DNA of 64,000 nt from Diploptera punctata (GCA_030220185.1 JASPKZ010000426.1:310001-374000); one strand, 5' to 3'; counted from the first letter of the stretch, positions 10,704 through 22,659 are shown. Translations and numbers: made by a program. The notes: generated by a model from the sequence alone, not told the origin.

Positions 10704-13016
10704 CACTGGCCAACAAAATTTGAACTTTTTTATGTTACAAGGGGAGAAAATGTGTGTTTCTAACTTACTTGTTTGTGCTGATTTCAAATCTTTTTACGGA
10801 AATTTTCCATCACCCAGGGGTTTCGAGTAATCACATGAAAAACATTTTTCGTGTCTACATTCAAATTTGTTATATCTTAGCTGAAATTATATTAGCTCAC
10901 ACAAAATACATGTGAATTGGATTTTCGGCTGTACTTCGCTTTAGGAATATCCCTCTTCAGTGTCCAGCAGTAGTCTGCTAACATATTTGGACACCATTTA
11001 CCCTGATAGCGCATTTCCACTTCCGCGATGTCCTGGTGGAAGCGCTCCCCGTGTTCATCTCTCACAGCCCCTAGATTTTCAGGGAAGAAATCAAGATGGG
11101 AGTGGATAAAGTGAATTTTCAAAGACATATTACATCCCATTATCTTGTAGTTCTCAAATCATCTCATTGACAAGTTCTCTGTAGTTATCAGATCTGAAGT
11201 TCCCCAGAAAATTTGAGACAACATTTTTGAAAGATTGCCATGCAGCTGCTTCTTGCATATTTAACTTGTTCTGAAACTACGTATCTTTCATCAGTCCTTT
11301 ATTTGAGGGCCAACAAATATCCCTTCTTTCAATTTAGCTTCACTGATGCCTGGAAATTTATTTTTGAGGAAGAGAAATGCACTGCCATTACGATCCATTG
11401 CTTTTCAAAATTTTTAATCAAGCCTAGTTTAATATGTAGTGGAGACAATAAGATTTTTTCAGAACGTACAAGTGGTTGGTGAAGAACATTTTCTGGTCCT
11501 GGATTAAGTGACTCTCTCTTTGGCCACTTCTTTTTAATATAATGATTACTTCTATCTCTGCTATTCCACTTGCACAAGAAGCAGCAAAATTTAATATAGC
11601 CAAGCTGTAACCCAAGTAAGATGGCTATAACTTTCAAATCCCCACATATCTGCCAAGAAAAATTGTCATACTTTATAGCGGACAGTAACAGCTTCATATT
11701 CTCGTAATTTTCTTTCATACCAACTGCATGGGCTAAAGGAATGGATGGATATATGTTTCCATTATGTAGTAATACTCCTTTCAAACTTGTTTTCGAGGAG
11801 TCTATGAATAAACGCCAATCCTCAGATTTATGCTCAGCACCCAGTGACTGGAACAAATTCTCAACATCATTGCAGAAAACTAGGTCCTTCTCTTTAGAAA
11901 AGAAATCCTCAAATTCTTTTGGCGATTGCGAAAAAAAGTTATTTGGTGTCATCCTGCAGTAGCTTCCATCCTTTCAATCTTGAAGCAAGTAATTCTGCCT
12001 TGCTTTTACTTAAACCAAGATCCCGAACCAAATCATTTAAATCCTCCTGTGTTAGAAAGTGGGTTTCATTTATAGCATAATCTTCCGCAAAATCTGAATC
12101 ATTCTGTAAATCCTGATCATCAGAAAGTTCTTGAATCATTGTTATGTGATCTGGTGGAATTGGTATGGGTAAACCTGGCCCTTGAAGTACCGGTCGAATT
12201 GCTGAAACTAACATTGGATATTTAACTGTGTTTTGACTTGGAAGTTATTCCAGATATATTTGTCAAGCAGAAGTAGCAGTCTGTCAAATGATCCTTAGGA
12301 TAGCGCCATATAATTGGGACTGCGAAAGGCATATGACGGGATCCTTTCAACCAGCCAGTTAATAGTGTTACAGATTTGGTACAACAGATTTGCGGGGCCC
12401 ATATCTTGTTCTGGTCTATTTTGTTGTTAAAATAACAGTGATAAGCCCTTCTTATTAGAGGAGTAAACTTTCGCTTCTGCGCTTTGAAAGTGAGCCCACC
12501 ACACACGAAACAGAAGTTGTTTCTATCGTTAACACACTTTCGAGACATATTACTTATACAAATACAATTTTACTCTTCTCTTTACAATACCATACAATAC
12601 AATACACTACTTAGTTTTTACAATACACTTCTCTCACAATTCACTTGACTACGGAACTGAGCACAGAATTAGCTTCTTTCTTTTAAGAAAGTTTTTATTC
12701 TACTGCGAACATAAAACATAAAATCACAGTTTTGTATGAGAATATCATTGTTGTAAGTTATGAATTCAAGGCAACAATCGCAGAACATTATAAGTCCGTT
12801 GTTGGCACAATGAAATGAAATATAAATGTAAAATATTCCTTCTAATCATCATGTTATATACCAAAAATGCTAATAAACAGGAAAATAATAATTTTCAAAA
12901 TTACAAAACAATGGTGGGTGATGGAACATTTCTGACTTCATTTTTGGAATCAGCAGATGAAAATACATAAGAATCACATAAAATCTTTTATGTAACAAAA
13001 TCACTGTTGACCAGTG
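10704..13016 (-). mobile_element. CACTA-like DNA transposon (2,313 bp)
   Basis: Terminal inverted repeats CACTGGCCAACA (left) and, read inward from the right, CACTGGTCAACA; the similarity continues into an AACATAAAA-like stretch. TTA lies on both sides (10701-10703 and 13017-13019). The corresponding place in LTR 2 (about 15320-15335) reads AATTAATTATTATTTT without the insert, giving a 3-bp TTA target duplication. CACTG ends with a 3-bp duplication fit the CACTA/EnSpm (CMC) superfamily. It carries one broken gene on the minus strand. Confidence 0.8.
10892..12548 (-). pseudogene. Putative CACTA-like transposase (uncharacterised insect family)
   Basis: Starts at the methionine at 12548 with MSRKCVNDRNNFCFVCGG, a cysteine-rich N-terminus with more Cys pairs (CCTKS, CYFC). 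Pieces in order: 12548-12222, 12214-11939, 11952-11329, 11140-10892, separated by frameshifts near 12220 and 11945 and a decayed gap at 11330-11140. In the 11952-11329 piece, Asp51 (FIDSS), Asp105 (ICGDLK), Cys124-x2-Cys127 and a following His could be parts of an RNase-H-like catalytic core; the C-terminal piece has HSHLDFFPENLGAV and ADYCWTLKRD. I recognise the family as abundant uncharacterised proteins in arthropods and cnidarians. Its position between CACTG repeats argues that it is the transposase. Confidence 0.65.
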
Positions 13017-13410
13017 TTATTATTTGTCTTTTAATTCTCGAATGATCAAGTTATGTAATTCTTTAATTTCATTTTTCAAACTTCAGACGTCCATTATAAT
13101 ATTAAAAATTTTTTTAAATAAAATCTATGTTTAATTACTGTATGTTATCTATGCTACTGCTGTCTTGCATATTCCTGTACACAAGCTTGCTCAAATGTCA
13201 TAAGAGGCCTTTTTCCCAGTCTAGATTTCATGGTTAATTATAATAATAGATTCAGGTTAACTAAGTATCATAAATTACTACAGTGTTTTTAGACCTATTG
13301 TTGATTAATGTTTATGTATTTGGATAGGAAGGATGAATCAATCATTGTCTCTCATGGGCCCGGGGAAAGGATTTTGAATAGTACTGATAGTTATGAACGC
13401 AATGCTAATA

Positions 13411-13430
13411 TATATATATATATATATATA
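13411..13430 (+). repeat. (AT)n in LTR 1
   Basis: A short TA dinucleotide run near the end of LTR 1. It is longer in LTR 2 (15720-15759) and of intermediate length in LTR 3 (17777-17802), so the run has varied between copies. Confidence 0.9.
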
Positions 13431-13585
13431 CAAGGTAGTAAATCGAAACGCGGCAGCGCAATATGGTAGTAGTAAGCTGGGTAATGGTGCAGATTTCAGA
13501 AAGTACCCATGGCGCAAATTGGTAGCTAATCGCGTGGTTTTCAAATATTTGGTTACAAAGATTAAAAAATACCCAGGGAGACAAA

Positions 13586-13622
13586 TGGTAGCAGAGCGTG
13601 GTTAGCCACAAATGGTAGCAGA
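13586..13622 (+). other. Primer-binding sites complementary to initiator Met tRNA
   Basis: TGGTAGCAGAG at 13586-13596, just after the LTR end, is complementary to the CTCTGCTACCA 3' end of eukaryotic initiator methionine tRNA, the primer of many LTR elements. A second TGGTAGCAGA follows at 13613. Internal region 2 has a single one at 15911-15920. Confidence 0.6.
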
Positions 13623-14020
13623 CCGTGAGTTTTGTTTCTTTCTGTTCACAAAAGAATTTTTGTATTATATTGGTAGTAGTTCATATGTTCGTCGATTCAA
13701 AATTTTCCGAATTTAAGTTTTGGTTCTGGATTCAAGTGCAAGAACAGAGAATATATACTACGGTCTTAAATGAATTTTGGAATTGTAAAATTTTTGATAT
13801 CGACATTATTCAGAGATAATACTTCGTGGAAAATTGTTTGTTTTCGAGATTTATTATCTGCGTTAAAGTAATTGAAGCAGTGCTTATTTACGTATTTGAA
13901 GTGTATTGCGTAAATAAATTAATTCATCTCTCCTTGTTTGTAAACATAGAGTAATTTATGCATAACGAATTGCGTTCTCTTACAGCTGTTTATATCTTTT
14001 GTTTACTGTGTTTAGTAAAA

Positions 14021-14221
14021 ATGCCTAGTTGGATCGATATTGTATCTAAGGACAAATTATTAAGAGAGTTGTGTATATTAGGCATAGATGCTGTGGGCGA
14101 CATAATCAGATATCACGAAAGCGTGTTATTGATATCGGGGTTTAGGCTGAGTGAGCCGTATCATTTGTGGAAAATTATGATGACTGGGGACTTTTCAGAA
14201 ACTAATATACATGTGGACTAG
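14021..14221 (+). pseudogene. Short Gag-like N-terminus with SAP-like motif
   Basis: A 66-codon frame opening MPSWIDIVSKDKLLRELCI followed by LGIDAVGDI. The spacing resembles a SAP-type helix motif found at the start of some insect Gag proteins; this is a weak resemblance. It lies about 430 bases after the primer-binding site, where gag is expected. The second internal region repeats it at 16323, where a TAG stop appears after 16 codons. No capsid or polymerase follows. Confidence 0.35.
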
Positions 14222-14965
14222 GTTTTGTTTTTATAAGGCGCAGTCTAAATTCTAAAATAAGTGTAACTACAAGTTAGAAAGCGTCGATGGCCACACAGTC
14301 GAGCAGCATGTTCGCCAATTAAAAGCATGTTCTGTAGTGGAATAATCCCAATAATATTTTGTGAAGGTCATAATGATTCTACTTACCAAAATAGTGTTAT
14401 GTAAAATCTTCTGTAAAACGTTTGAGGTTCCGCTTTCTGTTTCCTGTTTTTTTATTTCATTAGAGTTTACCTTTCCTGATATTGGCATAATGGAGGAAGA
14501 AAGAACTCCTGGCAGTCGAGTACTTGGTGAGTTCTTGCGACCCCGAGTACCCCGCTGGCCGTAATATTGGTTCTTCAACTACAGATTCCAAGGGAGCGGC
14601 TGATCGGGATTGCGATCCGGCAATCCATGTTTTTGGATATCGTCACCCTGGACTCACCCGGAACACCGCGGAGATCGACTATGGCGGCTGTGGAATCAGC
14701 AAGATTCGATAATATATTTACAGCGCCTGGATGGTCGACGGAGAAGTTGGAAAGGTGATATAAATGTTGGGGACGATGAAGTTTGTGAAAAGTTTCCGCT
14801 CGGAATCGTGTAGTGTTGCCGCGCCTCCCCAACGTGGGATTTGTTATCTGGTATCATCGGAACAGTTTTGTAGTAACTTTAGTCTACAAGACTTTGATGT
14901 GATTTCTTTCATCGTTTCGAAATTTATGGTACTTTTCTTTCCCGGAGGGCTGGAGGCGGCGATAT

Positions 14966-15717
14966 TGAATCGGAAGTGCTATTTCGGTTCGTTACATCAG
15001 TGCTGTTATCCTCCTTTCACTGTGAGATTCGTGAACTATGCCAATTTCCTTTGTCTTTCTATCTATTCCCACATTCTTTCTACCACTCCCTTTGCTCTGT
15101 TTGTAGTACGCAACTTCCCCTTTAACCTCGGAACGCTCAAATTGAGTACACTCATCGGGAGCATTATCATTCGATCGTAGATTTTGGTTGGAACATTGTC
15201 GTCGTCTGGAGGACGCGAGCTGTGCATTTTTGGTTTTGGTCCGACAAGCCAGGAAAACGCACCCTCGGTAAGTACTAAAAGTATGTATGATTTGTTGACT
15301 CTGGGAGTTATTTGTTTTGGAATTAATTATTATTTTTCTTTTAATTCTCGAATGATCAAGATATGTAATTCTTTAACTTCATTTTACAAACTTCAGACGT
15401 ACAACTGAATATTAAATACCTTTTTTTAAATAAAATCTATGTTTAATTACTGTATATTATCTATGCTACAACTGTCTTGCATATTCCAGTACACAAGCTT
15501 ACTCAAAAGTCATATGAACTCTTTTTCCCCGTCCAGCTTTCATGGTTAATTATAATAATACACTCAGGTTATCTAAGTATCAGAAATTACTACATTGTTT
15601 TAAGACCTATTGTTGATTAATGTTTATGTATTTGGATAGGATGGATGAATAAATCTTTGCCTCTCATTGGCCCGGGGGAAAGGATTTTGAATAGTACTGA
15701 TAGTTATGAAATCAATG

Positions 15718-15761
<44 letters not shown>

Positions 15762-15908
15762 AGGTAGTAAATCGAAACACGGCAGCGCAATATGGTAGTA
15801 GTAATCTGGGTAAAGGTGAAGGGTTCAGAAAGTACCCATGGCGCAAACTGGTAGCTGATCGCATGATTATATTTGGTTACCAAGGTTAAAATAGTACCCA
15901 GGGCGACA
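14966..15908 (+). repeat. LTR 2 (uninterrupted copy, about 943 bp)
   Basis: Begins TGAATCGGAAGTGC after a purine-rich tract and ends ACCCAGGGCGACA before a TGGTAGCAGA site. It contains an AT run at 15720-15759. A segment with GGACGCGAGCTGTGC near 15210 and CCCTCGGTAAGTAC at about 15262-15275 offers a good splice-donor sequence, possibly for a leader exon. This copy preserves the empty site of the CACTA-like insertion in LTR 1. Confidence 0.72.
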
Positions 15909-17256
15909 AATGGTAGCAGACCGTGAGTTTTATTTCTTTTTTGTTCAGAAAAGAATTTTTGTATTATATTGGTAGTAGTTCATATGTTCGTCGATTCAAA
16001 ATTTTCCGAATTTAAGTTTTGGTTCTGGATTCAAGTGCCAGAACAGATAATATATTCTGCGGTCTTAAATGGTTTTTGGAATTGTAAAATTTATGATTTC
16101 GACATTATTCAGAGATATTACTTCGTGGAAAATTGTTTGTTTTCGAGATTTATTATCTGCGTTAAAGTAATTGAAGCAGTGCTTATTTACGTATTTGAAG
16201 TGCATTGCGTAAATAAATTAATTCATCTCTCCTTGTTTGTAAACACAGAGTAATAATTTATGCATAACGAATTGCGTTCTCTTATAGCTGTTTATATCTT
16301 TTGTTTACTCTGTTTAGTAAAAATGCCTAGTTGGATCGATATTGTATCTAAGGACAACTTAGTCCGAGAGTAGAGTATATTAGGCATAGATGCTGTGGGC
16401 GACGGAATCAGCTATCATGAAAGCTTGTTATTGGTATCGGGGTTTAGGCTGAGTGTGCCGTATCGGTTGTGGAAAATTATGATGACGGGGGACTTTTGAG
16501 AAAGCTAATATACATGTGGACCAGGTTTTGTTTTTATAAGGCGCAGTCTAAATTCTAAAATAAGTGTAACTACAAGTTAGAAAGCGTTGATGGCCACATA
16601 GTCGAGCAGCATATTCGCCAATTAAAAGCATGTCCTGTAGTGGAATAATCCCACTCATATTTTGTGAAGTACATAATGATTCTACTTACCTAATAATGTT
16701 ATGCACAACCTTCTGTAAAACGTTTGAGGTTCCGCTTTCTGTTTCCTGGTATTTTATCATTTCAGTTTACCTTTTCTGATATTGGAGGAAGAAATAAATC
16801 CTGGCAGTCGAGTACTTGGTGAGTTCGTCCGACCCCGAGTACCCCGCTATCTGAAATATTGGTTCTTCAACTACAGATTCCAAGGGAGCGGCTGATCGGG
16901 ATTACGATCCGGCAATCCATGTTTTTGGATATCGTCACCCTAGACTCACCTGGAACACCTCGGAGTTCGACAATGGCGGCTGTGGAATCAGCAAGATTCG
17001 AGAATATATTTACAGCGCAGGATGGTCGACGAAGAAGCTGGAGTGGTGATATAAATGTTGGGGACGATGAAGTTTGTGAATATTTTCCGCTCGGAATCGT
17101 GTAGTGTTGCCGTGCCCTCCCAACGTGGGATTAGTTAACTAGTATCATCGGAACGGTTTTGTAGTAACTTTAGTCTCCAAGACTTTGTTGTCATTTCTTT
17201 CAACGTTTCGAAATTTGTGGGACTTTTCTTTCCCGGAGGGCTGGAGGCGGCGATAT
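15909..17256 (+). other. Internal region 2 of the LTR array
   Basis: Matches 13584-14965 along most of its length: the primer-binding motif at 15911, the start of the short Gag-like frame at 16323 (stopped early), and the region 16859-17104 similar to 14567-14813. No reverse transcriptase, integrase or protease motifs are seen in either internal region. Confidence 0.6.
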
Positions 17257-17956
17257 TGAATCGGAAGTGCTATTTCGGTTCGTTACATCAGTGCTCTTAT
17301 CCTCCTTTCACTGTGAGATTCGTGAATTATGCTAATTTCCTTTCTCTCTGTATCTACTCCCACTCTCCTTTCTACCCCCCTTTGTTCAATTTGTAGTGCG
17401 CAACTTTACCTTCTACCTCGGAACGCTCAAACAGAGTACACTCATCGTGAACATTATCATTCGATCGTAGATTTTGGTTTTTAAATAAAATCTATGTTTA
17501 ATTACTTATGTTATCTATACTACATGTGTCTTGCATATTCCTGTACACAAGCTTGCTCAAAAGTCATATGAGCTCTTTGTCCCCATCTAGCTTTCATGGT
17601 TAATAATAATACATTCAGGTTAACTTCTCGTATGTATCATTAATTACTACAGTGTTTTAAGACCAATTGTTAATTAATGTTCATGTATTAGGATAGGAAG
17701 GATGAATCAATCTTTGCCTCTCGTGGACCCGGGCAAAGGATTTTGAATAGTACTGATAGTTATGAACTCAATGCTAATATATATATATATATATATATAT
17801 ACAAAGTAGTAAATCGAAACACGGCAGCGCAATATGGTAGTAGTAAGCTGGGTAATGGTGCAGGGTTCAAAATGTCCCCATGGGGCAAATAGGTAGCTGA
17901 TCGCGTGGTTTTGAAATATTTGGTTACCAAGGTTAAAAATGTACCCAGGACGCACA
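17257..17956 (+). repeat. LTR 3, with internal deletion
   Basis: Matches LTR 2 but lacks about 240 bp: at about 17480 the sequence jumps from GATCGTAGATTTTGG to TTTTTAAATAAAATC. It ends near 17956 at CCAGGACGCACA, where similarity to the other LTRs stops. Confidence 0.7.
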
Positions 17957-18590
17957 CACTCACCAAAAAGCGCTTTACATCAACAACAATTAAATAAAGG
18001 CTGAACGCAACTCTCACCGTCAGAAGAGTTATTATGCAGTGGCTAATCCACACCCGATATCACTGCACTGATCACTCGCTATGAGGTCAAGGCACAGGAG
18101 TTTTGGGCGCCGGAGCCGCACCCGATTTACAGTTTACACTGAACGACACTTATCATTGATTTTTGTACAGTACAGAATCACTGTGAAGGTATCAGAGCCG
18201 AGACGCTGTGATGAATACCAGTTGATTACTACAGAAAATCTAGGAGGCCGTGAGCCACAGGCGCACTGCTGCAACCAGCAATGTCGCAAGGCCATCGATG
18301 CTGTTGCTCTGACGTCTGACGTCACTAACTACCGTGGATATCAAGACGATGTTGCACAGTAGATGGAACCAAGACGATTGCTCGACGTCGATGTGATCAC
18401 CATACTGGCAATTTACTACTAAATGGCGGCAATGCTTATTGCATTGCCCAATATGCTGTACATTGGAAACTCAATTGCAGCCCCTTGGTAGCCAAATTAC
18501 ATAGGTGTTTGCCATTTTGGAGTTTTAATCACTTAACTCTCTCGTTTGAACGGCACTGGTGTTTAACTGTAGATTCAACATGATATGTGG
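17957..18590. other. Unassigned gap, possibly Jockey 5' leader
   Basis: No coding sequence recognised. It lies where the 5' end of Jockey copy 1 would continue past the LTR array, so it may be its leader, but I found no convincing match to the leader region of copy 2. Confidence 0.3.
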
Positions 18591-18668
18591 CATCGGAAAC
18601 AACGCTCGCCAGACAAGCAGATAGTCCGAAATTCGGCGGCGCGGAATGAGCCGCACTACTCCAGTTGT

Positions 18669-20065
18669 TTAACAGCACTCATCCCATGGGGCCATCAACG
18701 GGGATTGGGGAAATATGCTTCGGTGAACATCACGTTGTTGTAGCATATGTCCTATATTGCGAACAATTGGGTTGGTGTGAATTATGAAAACATTATACAT
18801 GTTAATCAGATTTTGTTCAATTGTAGTCCCAATATAGGGCGTCTGTGCATGGTTGTGTAAGTCTGCGATCCTCGTGTACATTAGAGTCGAAAAGATCATT
18901 TTGAGGCATTTGTTCTGAATAATCTGGACTTTCCTTTTATGACATGCAGCGACGATACTCCAGGCCTCACAGCCATACAACCACATGCTGCGGATCACGG
19001 TTTTATATAATGTAAGCTTGATCCTGATGGTAAGCATAGGAGACTTGAAAAATGGATAAAATACATAGCAATTGCTGCATTAGATTTATGAATGAGATGC
19101 CGAACATGGAATTCGAACGTAAGCTTAGAGTCCTAATGGACTCCAAGATACTTGACTGAATCCTCATAGTGGGGTTGTTGTGCTCCTAGAATGAGTTGGA
19201 CGGGAGGAGGTCTGTGGGTTTTCCGAAACAAGACTACTTTAGTTTTGTTGACGTTAAGTTGGATATAGCAAAGACGTAGCCAGGTAAGGGTGTTGTTTAG
19301 GGCTGTTGGGATGTAGTGAATGCGTCGACGCAATCCACGGATATATGACTGATGATTCATACATGTATCATCAGCCAAGGATGCAATATGGGTATGGGGA
19401 TGGGATGGGAAATCTGACATATATAATGTGTATAGGATGGGAGAGAGAACTGCACCCTGAGGAACCCCCGCTAGTAGAGCTTTGCAGTCCGAATTATACC
19501 CTTTAACCGACACATAGACTTGTCGGTTACTGAGGTATTTAGAAATTAATTTAATTAAATTGGCCGGAATATTAAATTTGTTTAATTTACAGATTAATCC
19601 ATTTATCCAAGTCGTGTCGAAGGCTTTCTCAATGTCAAGGAATATTGCCAACGTACATTTCTTGGAGTTGAATGCTGTGACAGTAAGGTCAATCAGTCGT
19701 TCTAACTGAAGCGGAGTACTGTGCGATTTTCTAAAGCCAAACTGATAATTAGAAATAAGTGCTCTTGCTGAGACTTCAATTTTGAGTCGTGCCAAAATAA
19801 GTTTCTCCATTATTTTGCTCAGTATTGGCAGCACACTGATTGGTCGTAAATTGTCCGGGCGAATAGGATCGTTGCCTGGTTTAGGAATAGTAATAACCTT
19901 CGCTTTCTTACATACTTCAGGGAAATATTGGGATTGGAAGCAAAGTTTCACTATTTGAAGGAAAATGAGAAGAGATTTGGTAGGTAGGTGGTTGACCGCC
20001 GAACTTGTGATGCGGTCATGACCTTGTGCACGATGGATAGGAAGTTGATGAACGAAATCTCTCAA
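18669..20065 (-). pseudogene. Jockey-like ORF2 reverse transcriptase, copy 2
   Basis: 310 codons (20065-19133) plus a C-terminal piece (19037-18669) in another frame. Motifs: DRITSSAVNHLPTKSLLIFL, AKVITIPKPGNDPIRPDNL, RPISVLPILSKIMEKLILAR, YQFGFRKSHSTPLQLERLID, AIFLDIEKAFDTTWINGL (catalytic Asp), LLAGVPQGAVLSPILYTLYM, and SLADDTCMNH, where the usual FADD is changed to LADD. Better preserved than copy 1 in the GVPQGAVLSP block. Confidence 0.82.
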
Positions 20066-20239
20066 TTATAAGAGTCGAACATCAGGACGGGTGAATGGAA
20101 TTGGTGTCTCCAGAAACGTACTTACAGTTTGGTGTACTTCAGCTTCATGGGCTGGGGTAGTGAGCTCATGAGGTTTGAACCTATCTGCGAGGTTGTCAGC
20201 TAGAGCCTGAGCCTTCTCCCTAGGGTGATATGCCAAAGT

Positions 20240-21252
20240 TCAATTTGACTCAATTACCGAAGGAGGAGGCGGTGCTCTACTCCTTCGGATCCTTTTTAAG
20301 ATCTCCCACGGAGGAGTTTTATTTCCCGCAAACCGCTGAAAGGTAGTGTCCCATTCAGCAATCTTTAAATCTCGCAGACGAGTTCGCACCAAATGGGAAT
20401 ATCTGTTGTATTTTTGTTTGTGCAGGCGATGGCCGAAATCGCGGTACAATTTGAGGTACCGTCTTTTAATAGCCAAGTAATGTTGAAGTATTTGGTCGTT
20501 TATACGTGTTTGTATATTGTGATTCGTTCGTGTTGTGGCTATATCCATGGATGATATTAAATGTAGCTTGAAAGTTGAGGACTACAGTTTCCAATTGTTC
20601 TGTATTCTGGAGAGAGAGTGTAGGCTTAACCCATTCGTTAAGCATGCGTGTGTAGATCTGCCAGTCTCTTTGTGTGTGTTGTGTAATGAAGGGAGTAGAC
20701 AATAAGAAATCTGGTGAAATTTTAAGCTGTATGGGTGTGTGGTCTGAGTCTAGTGCGTCTCTAACTGTGGTGATGTGTGACGAGATAGGAGCATTCTTCG
20801 AGAGAACTATGTCACGAATATCAGCACGAATACCATAAGATGTGTTACAGAAGATTGTGTTTTCCCTTGGAGCGAAGATTTATGTTATTAATTTGATAGA
20901 AGTTTTGTAAGATGACACCAGACGCATTTTTACATGACAATTACAAAAGAGATGTTTTGCATTAAAGATTCCCGCTAGCAGATAGCTAGAGGAGATAGAT
21001 GTTAGGACAGTTAGGTCGTGTCTGGTAAGTAGTCTTGGTCAGTGATTTACAGATTGCTGCTATGAAAATTTGTTCCCGATTTGATATTGAAAGTAGGATG
21101 CCGGTGGCTTCAATAAATTGAAGCCTCGGAATGGGGACTAATCTACGGCCAATGGTTCGTTTAATGCTTATTGCTGTACCTCCAAGGGGACCGTCTAAGC
21201 GGTCGTTTCTATAACCTGATATTTCGGAATTTTGAAATTCTTTCGGTTTTTA
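20240..21252 (-). pseudogene. Jockey-like ORF2 endonuclease end and linker, copy 2
   Basis: Frames 20702-20466 and 20548-20240 match the linker of copy 1 (LNEWVKPTLSLQNTEQLE). 20700-21252 matches the endonuclease of copy 1 at the DNA level, with stops. It continues beyond the piggyBac insertion at 22664-22870. Confidence 0.65.
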
Positions 21253-22659
21253 CACATTGGTGACGGGCAACGGAGATTTCCGTGTTTAAATGTCCGCGCT
21301 AGACGACTGGCTACGGAGATTTCCATATTTACGTTTTGTATGGTTTCCCTGCCTCTTCGCTTTTGAAGGAGTCATGCAAGTTTGCTTTTTCTCATTGTGA
21401 AATAAATTTTAGTTGTTTTTGTACCCCTCTCTTCTCTTTTATGAAATTCCCATCTTTAAAGAAAGAGCAGTTTACAGTTTCAAGACAACGGCTGGTGAAG
21501 TATGGAATTTTAGTGCGGATAGTTAGGCGATTATGGGACACATATGTAACCAGTAAATATATGTTGCAGAAAGGAAACAATTAGAAGAAACATTATTTTG
21601 CGTTCTGGAGCCAAATTTATATCGGTGGCATCCTGTCTACTAGCATAATATTTATACTAGTGTGGCGTAGGCTGAATATTTGATTCGAAAAGAAAGACGA
21701 GAGTTTGTTCAGAAACAATAAGGATTCATTAACAGGGTGCTTCAAAAATCTTTTTGGAAAGCACGCAGGGAAATAAACTCAAACCCAGGCGAAAGTGTAT
21801 TTTGTAGGAGGCGGGAACAGTTTGGAAGTTTTGCTACAAAATCGGAAAGATTTAAAAGAGAAGGAAGATGAGTTAGCACATTGCATCAGGCAACACGAGA
21901 GTGGGAGGAGTAAAGTTGTAAAAAATGTTCCTATTGAATTACTTCAATATAAAAAGTATGTGAGGGGGTGAAGGGTGTAGCCACGGGCTGACCGAGTACC
22001 TATCACATTACTCCATCCTTAGAAAAATAGTGAAATGGAGCAAGTAAAGTGTATTGTGGGATTATGAATTATTGCACTCTTTAATGCTTTTTTGGGTCTA
22101 TAAATTTCAAAATCCTAACAACAATATGTCAAACAGAAGTGTTTTGCTTGAAACAGTCTCTTGTTTAGGCAGTCGTGAAAATTATTAGGAACAGGTGACA
22201 GGGAAGACAGGGACGACGAGGGAAGACGAGAGAAAAGAAACCACTTCTACGGAGACCACCTCACGACTCACACCAGGGAGGCTAAAACATGAAAAAACAT
22301 AAATTAACACCAATTGTGAATGGAAAGAAAAAAAAAAAAACCTCCAAAAATTGCCGCATTTGCAAGTGAACACAAGAAAAAAACTGGCTAAATACCTTGG
22401 CTTTTTTGGTACTGTGCCTTTACTTAAAGCGGAATGTTTCCAACGGCTATCACACCTTCCATTTCTCTCTAGAAAGTCTGGTGAGAACACTAAAAAAAGA
22501 TTACTTATGTAGTATTGTTATTGAATGTAAATATATTGATGTAAAAACCACACTGTGCTAGCGCGTGTTTTTTAAAATTTAAAAAATCCACTCCACTGAC
22601 AGAAATTTCCGGTCTATAGCAGGGGTGGATGGAACGCACAGCTGTCGGTCACCAATTAG
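21253..22659 (+). mobile_element. piggyBac-type element A (internally decayed)
   Basis: Ends CACATTGGTGAC (left) and CTAATTGGTGAC read inward from the right. The flanks are TTTA (21249-21252) and TTAA (22660-22663), consistent with a TTAA target with one mutation. About 1.4 kb. Near the right end, a degraded cysteine-rich reading (about 22330-22480, KNCRIC...) resembles the C-terminal zinc finger of piggyBac transposases. Sequence homologous to element B in opposite orientation. Confidence 0.7.

Larger units (their letters stand above)
10337..13583 (+). repeat. LTR 1, split by a CACTA-like element
   Basis: Matches LTR 2: it begins TGAACCGAAAGTGC, continues to about 10700, is split by the element at 10704-13016, and resumes at 13017 through CTCGAATGATCAAG, an AT repeat (13411-13430) and the ACCCAGGGAGACA end. 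Without the insert its length is about 930 bp. Confidence 0.72.
10337..17956 (+). mobile_element. LTR retroelement array: LTR-internal-LTR-internal-LTR
   Basis: Three related LTR-like units (10337-13583, 14966-15908, 17257-17956) alternate with two matching internal regions (13584-14965 and 15909-17256). The internal regions start with a TGGTAGCAGA primer-binding-like motif and end with a purine-rich tract before the next LTR. No pol domains are present, so this is either a non-autonomous element or a heavily deleted one, and the array probably arose by recombination between copies. Target duplications are not clear, though ACTC occurs at both outer edges. Confidence 0.7.

Noticed and set aside
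14361..14832. Several overlapping 60-100-codon frames in the LTR internal region
   Set aside because: Both strands are open, but the second internal copy (16.7-17.1 kb) keeps only parts of them, and no domain is seen. I treat them as decayed LTR-element sequence.
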